A stretch of DNA of 29,420 nucleotides from a virus, in the IMG/VR virus record IMGVR_UViG_3300045135_000343, positions 1 through 29,420 of that record. The stretch is one strand, 5' to 3'. The notes under the pieces are model-generated. The model had not been told where the DNA came from. It was given only the letters and a program-made list of their open reading frames with translations, and made no database searches. The position numbers and the translations under genes are program-made. Below are positions 29,236-29,420 of this stretch, in pieces (the stretch's first letter is position 1; each line of letters opens with the position of its first letter).

Positions 29236-29420
29236 ACCTGGTCGAGTCAGAAGTCGGTGTGTTGATTCACACCTGCACCAAAAGCCAAGTTAAGCAGATT
29301 CGCAAGTTAAGGGACCAGGGGTACCCTTTCAAAACGATTGGTTATAAACTATCGATGAGCGCTGGCAGAGTGTCACGCTTTGATAGAGTTTATGAAAAGT
29401 TCGGCATAGAGGTTTTTGCT
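29232..29420 (+). CDS. HTH protein, 3' partial
   Basis: The ATG overlaps the methyltransferase stop (ATGA) and the frame stays open to the window end, 63 codons. QVKQIRKLRDQGYPFKTIGY, then KLSMSAGRVSRFDR, is a resolvase- or sigma-like HTH in which the middle helix and recognition helix are clear. The rest of the protein and its size are outside the window. It may be a small regulator or the N-terminus of a larger DNA-binding protein. Confidence 0.6.
   Translation, partial: MNLVESEVGVLIHTCTKSQVKQIRKLRDQGYPFKTIGYKLSMSAGRVSRFDRVYEKFGIEVFA

Noticed and set aside
1-29420. CRISPR array, tRNA genes, insertion sequence or diversity-generating retroelement
   Set aside because: No regularly spaced DNA repeats with unique spacers, no cloverleaf noticed, no transposase or reverse transcriptase, and no template/variable repeat pair near the jelly-roll gene.

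Overview
The window looks like most of one tailed-phage genome (Caudoviricetes) with a short, podovirus-type tail. Every supported gene lies on the plus strand. Neighbouring genes mostly abut or overlap by 1 to 4 bases, most are small, and the proteins form a complete P22/SU10-style virion set plus a lysis cassette and lambda nin-like recombination genes. No integrase, large terminase, DNA polymerase or tRNA is visible, so the rest of the genome must lie outside both ends. Both ends cut through genes. The host cannot be read from the sequence. The tail-fibre and small basic proteins resemble those of marine and freshwater phages of proteobacteria, but that is inference.

Region 1 (1-1371) holds the 3' end of a polyvalent, ART-like protein, an unknown gene and a chain of three overlapping small Lys/Cys-rich genes. 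Region 2 (1394-8616) is the tail: an SU10-type adaptor, a small tail protein, a strictly periodic repeat protein, an S74-type self-cleaving fibre, a small fibre-linked protein, a membrane protein, a P22 gp10-like nozzle, a C1q/TNF-like receptor-binding protein and a GNAT-like protein. Region 3 (8613-15861) encodes five candidate internal or ejection proteins, including an 844-residue protein with 14 exact 10-residue repeats and then 15 exact 22-residue repeats. Region 4 (15875-20660) has the portal, a small protein, the scaffold and the SU10-type major capsid protein, then a clear terminator and small genes. The head genes therefore come after the tail and ejection genes, the reverse of the usual podovirus order.

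Region 5 (20660-22244) is lysis: coiled-coil membrane proteins, a GTA-type holin and a T4-type lysozyme. Region 6 (22307-29420) starts with a promoter whose -35 box sits in a perfect palindrome. It encodes an ERF annealing protein, an SSB-like protein, a Cro/CI-type regulator, HTH proteins, NinB, a metallophosphoesterase, a DUF3310-like protein, NinG and a C5 cytosine methyltransferase. The last contains a 151-codon ORF nested in its +1 frame. A 400-base gene-free stretch (23892-24287) contains several hairpins and two long complementary pairs that cross each other, and is a candidate structured RNA.

The most interesting items are that candidate RNA, the nested ORF in the methyltransferase, the exact protein repeats in the virion proteins, and the palindromes placed over two early promoters.
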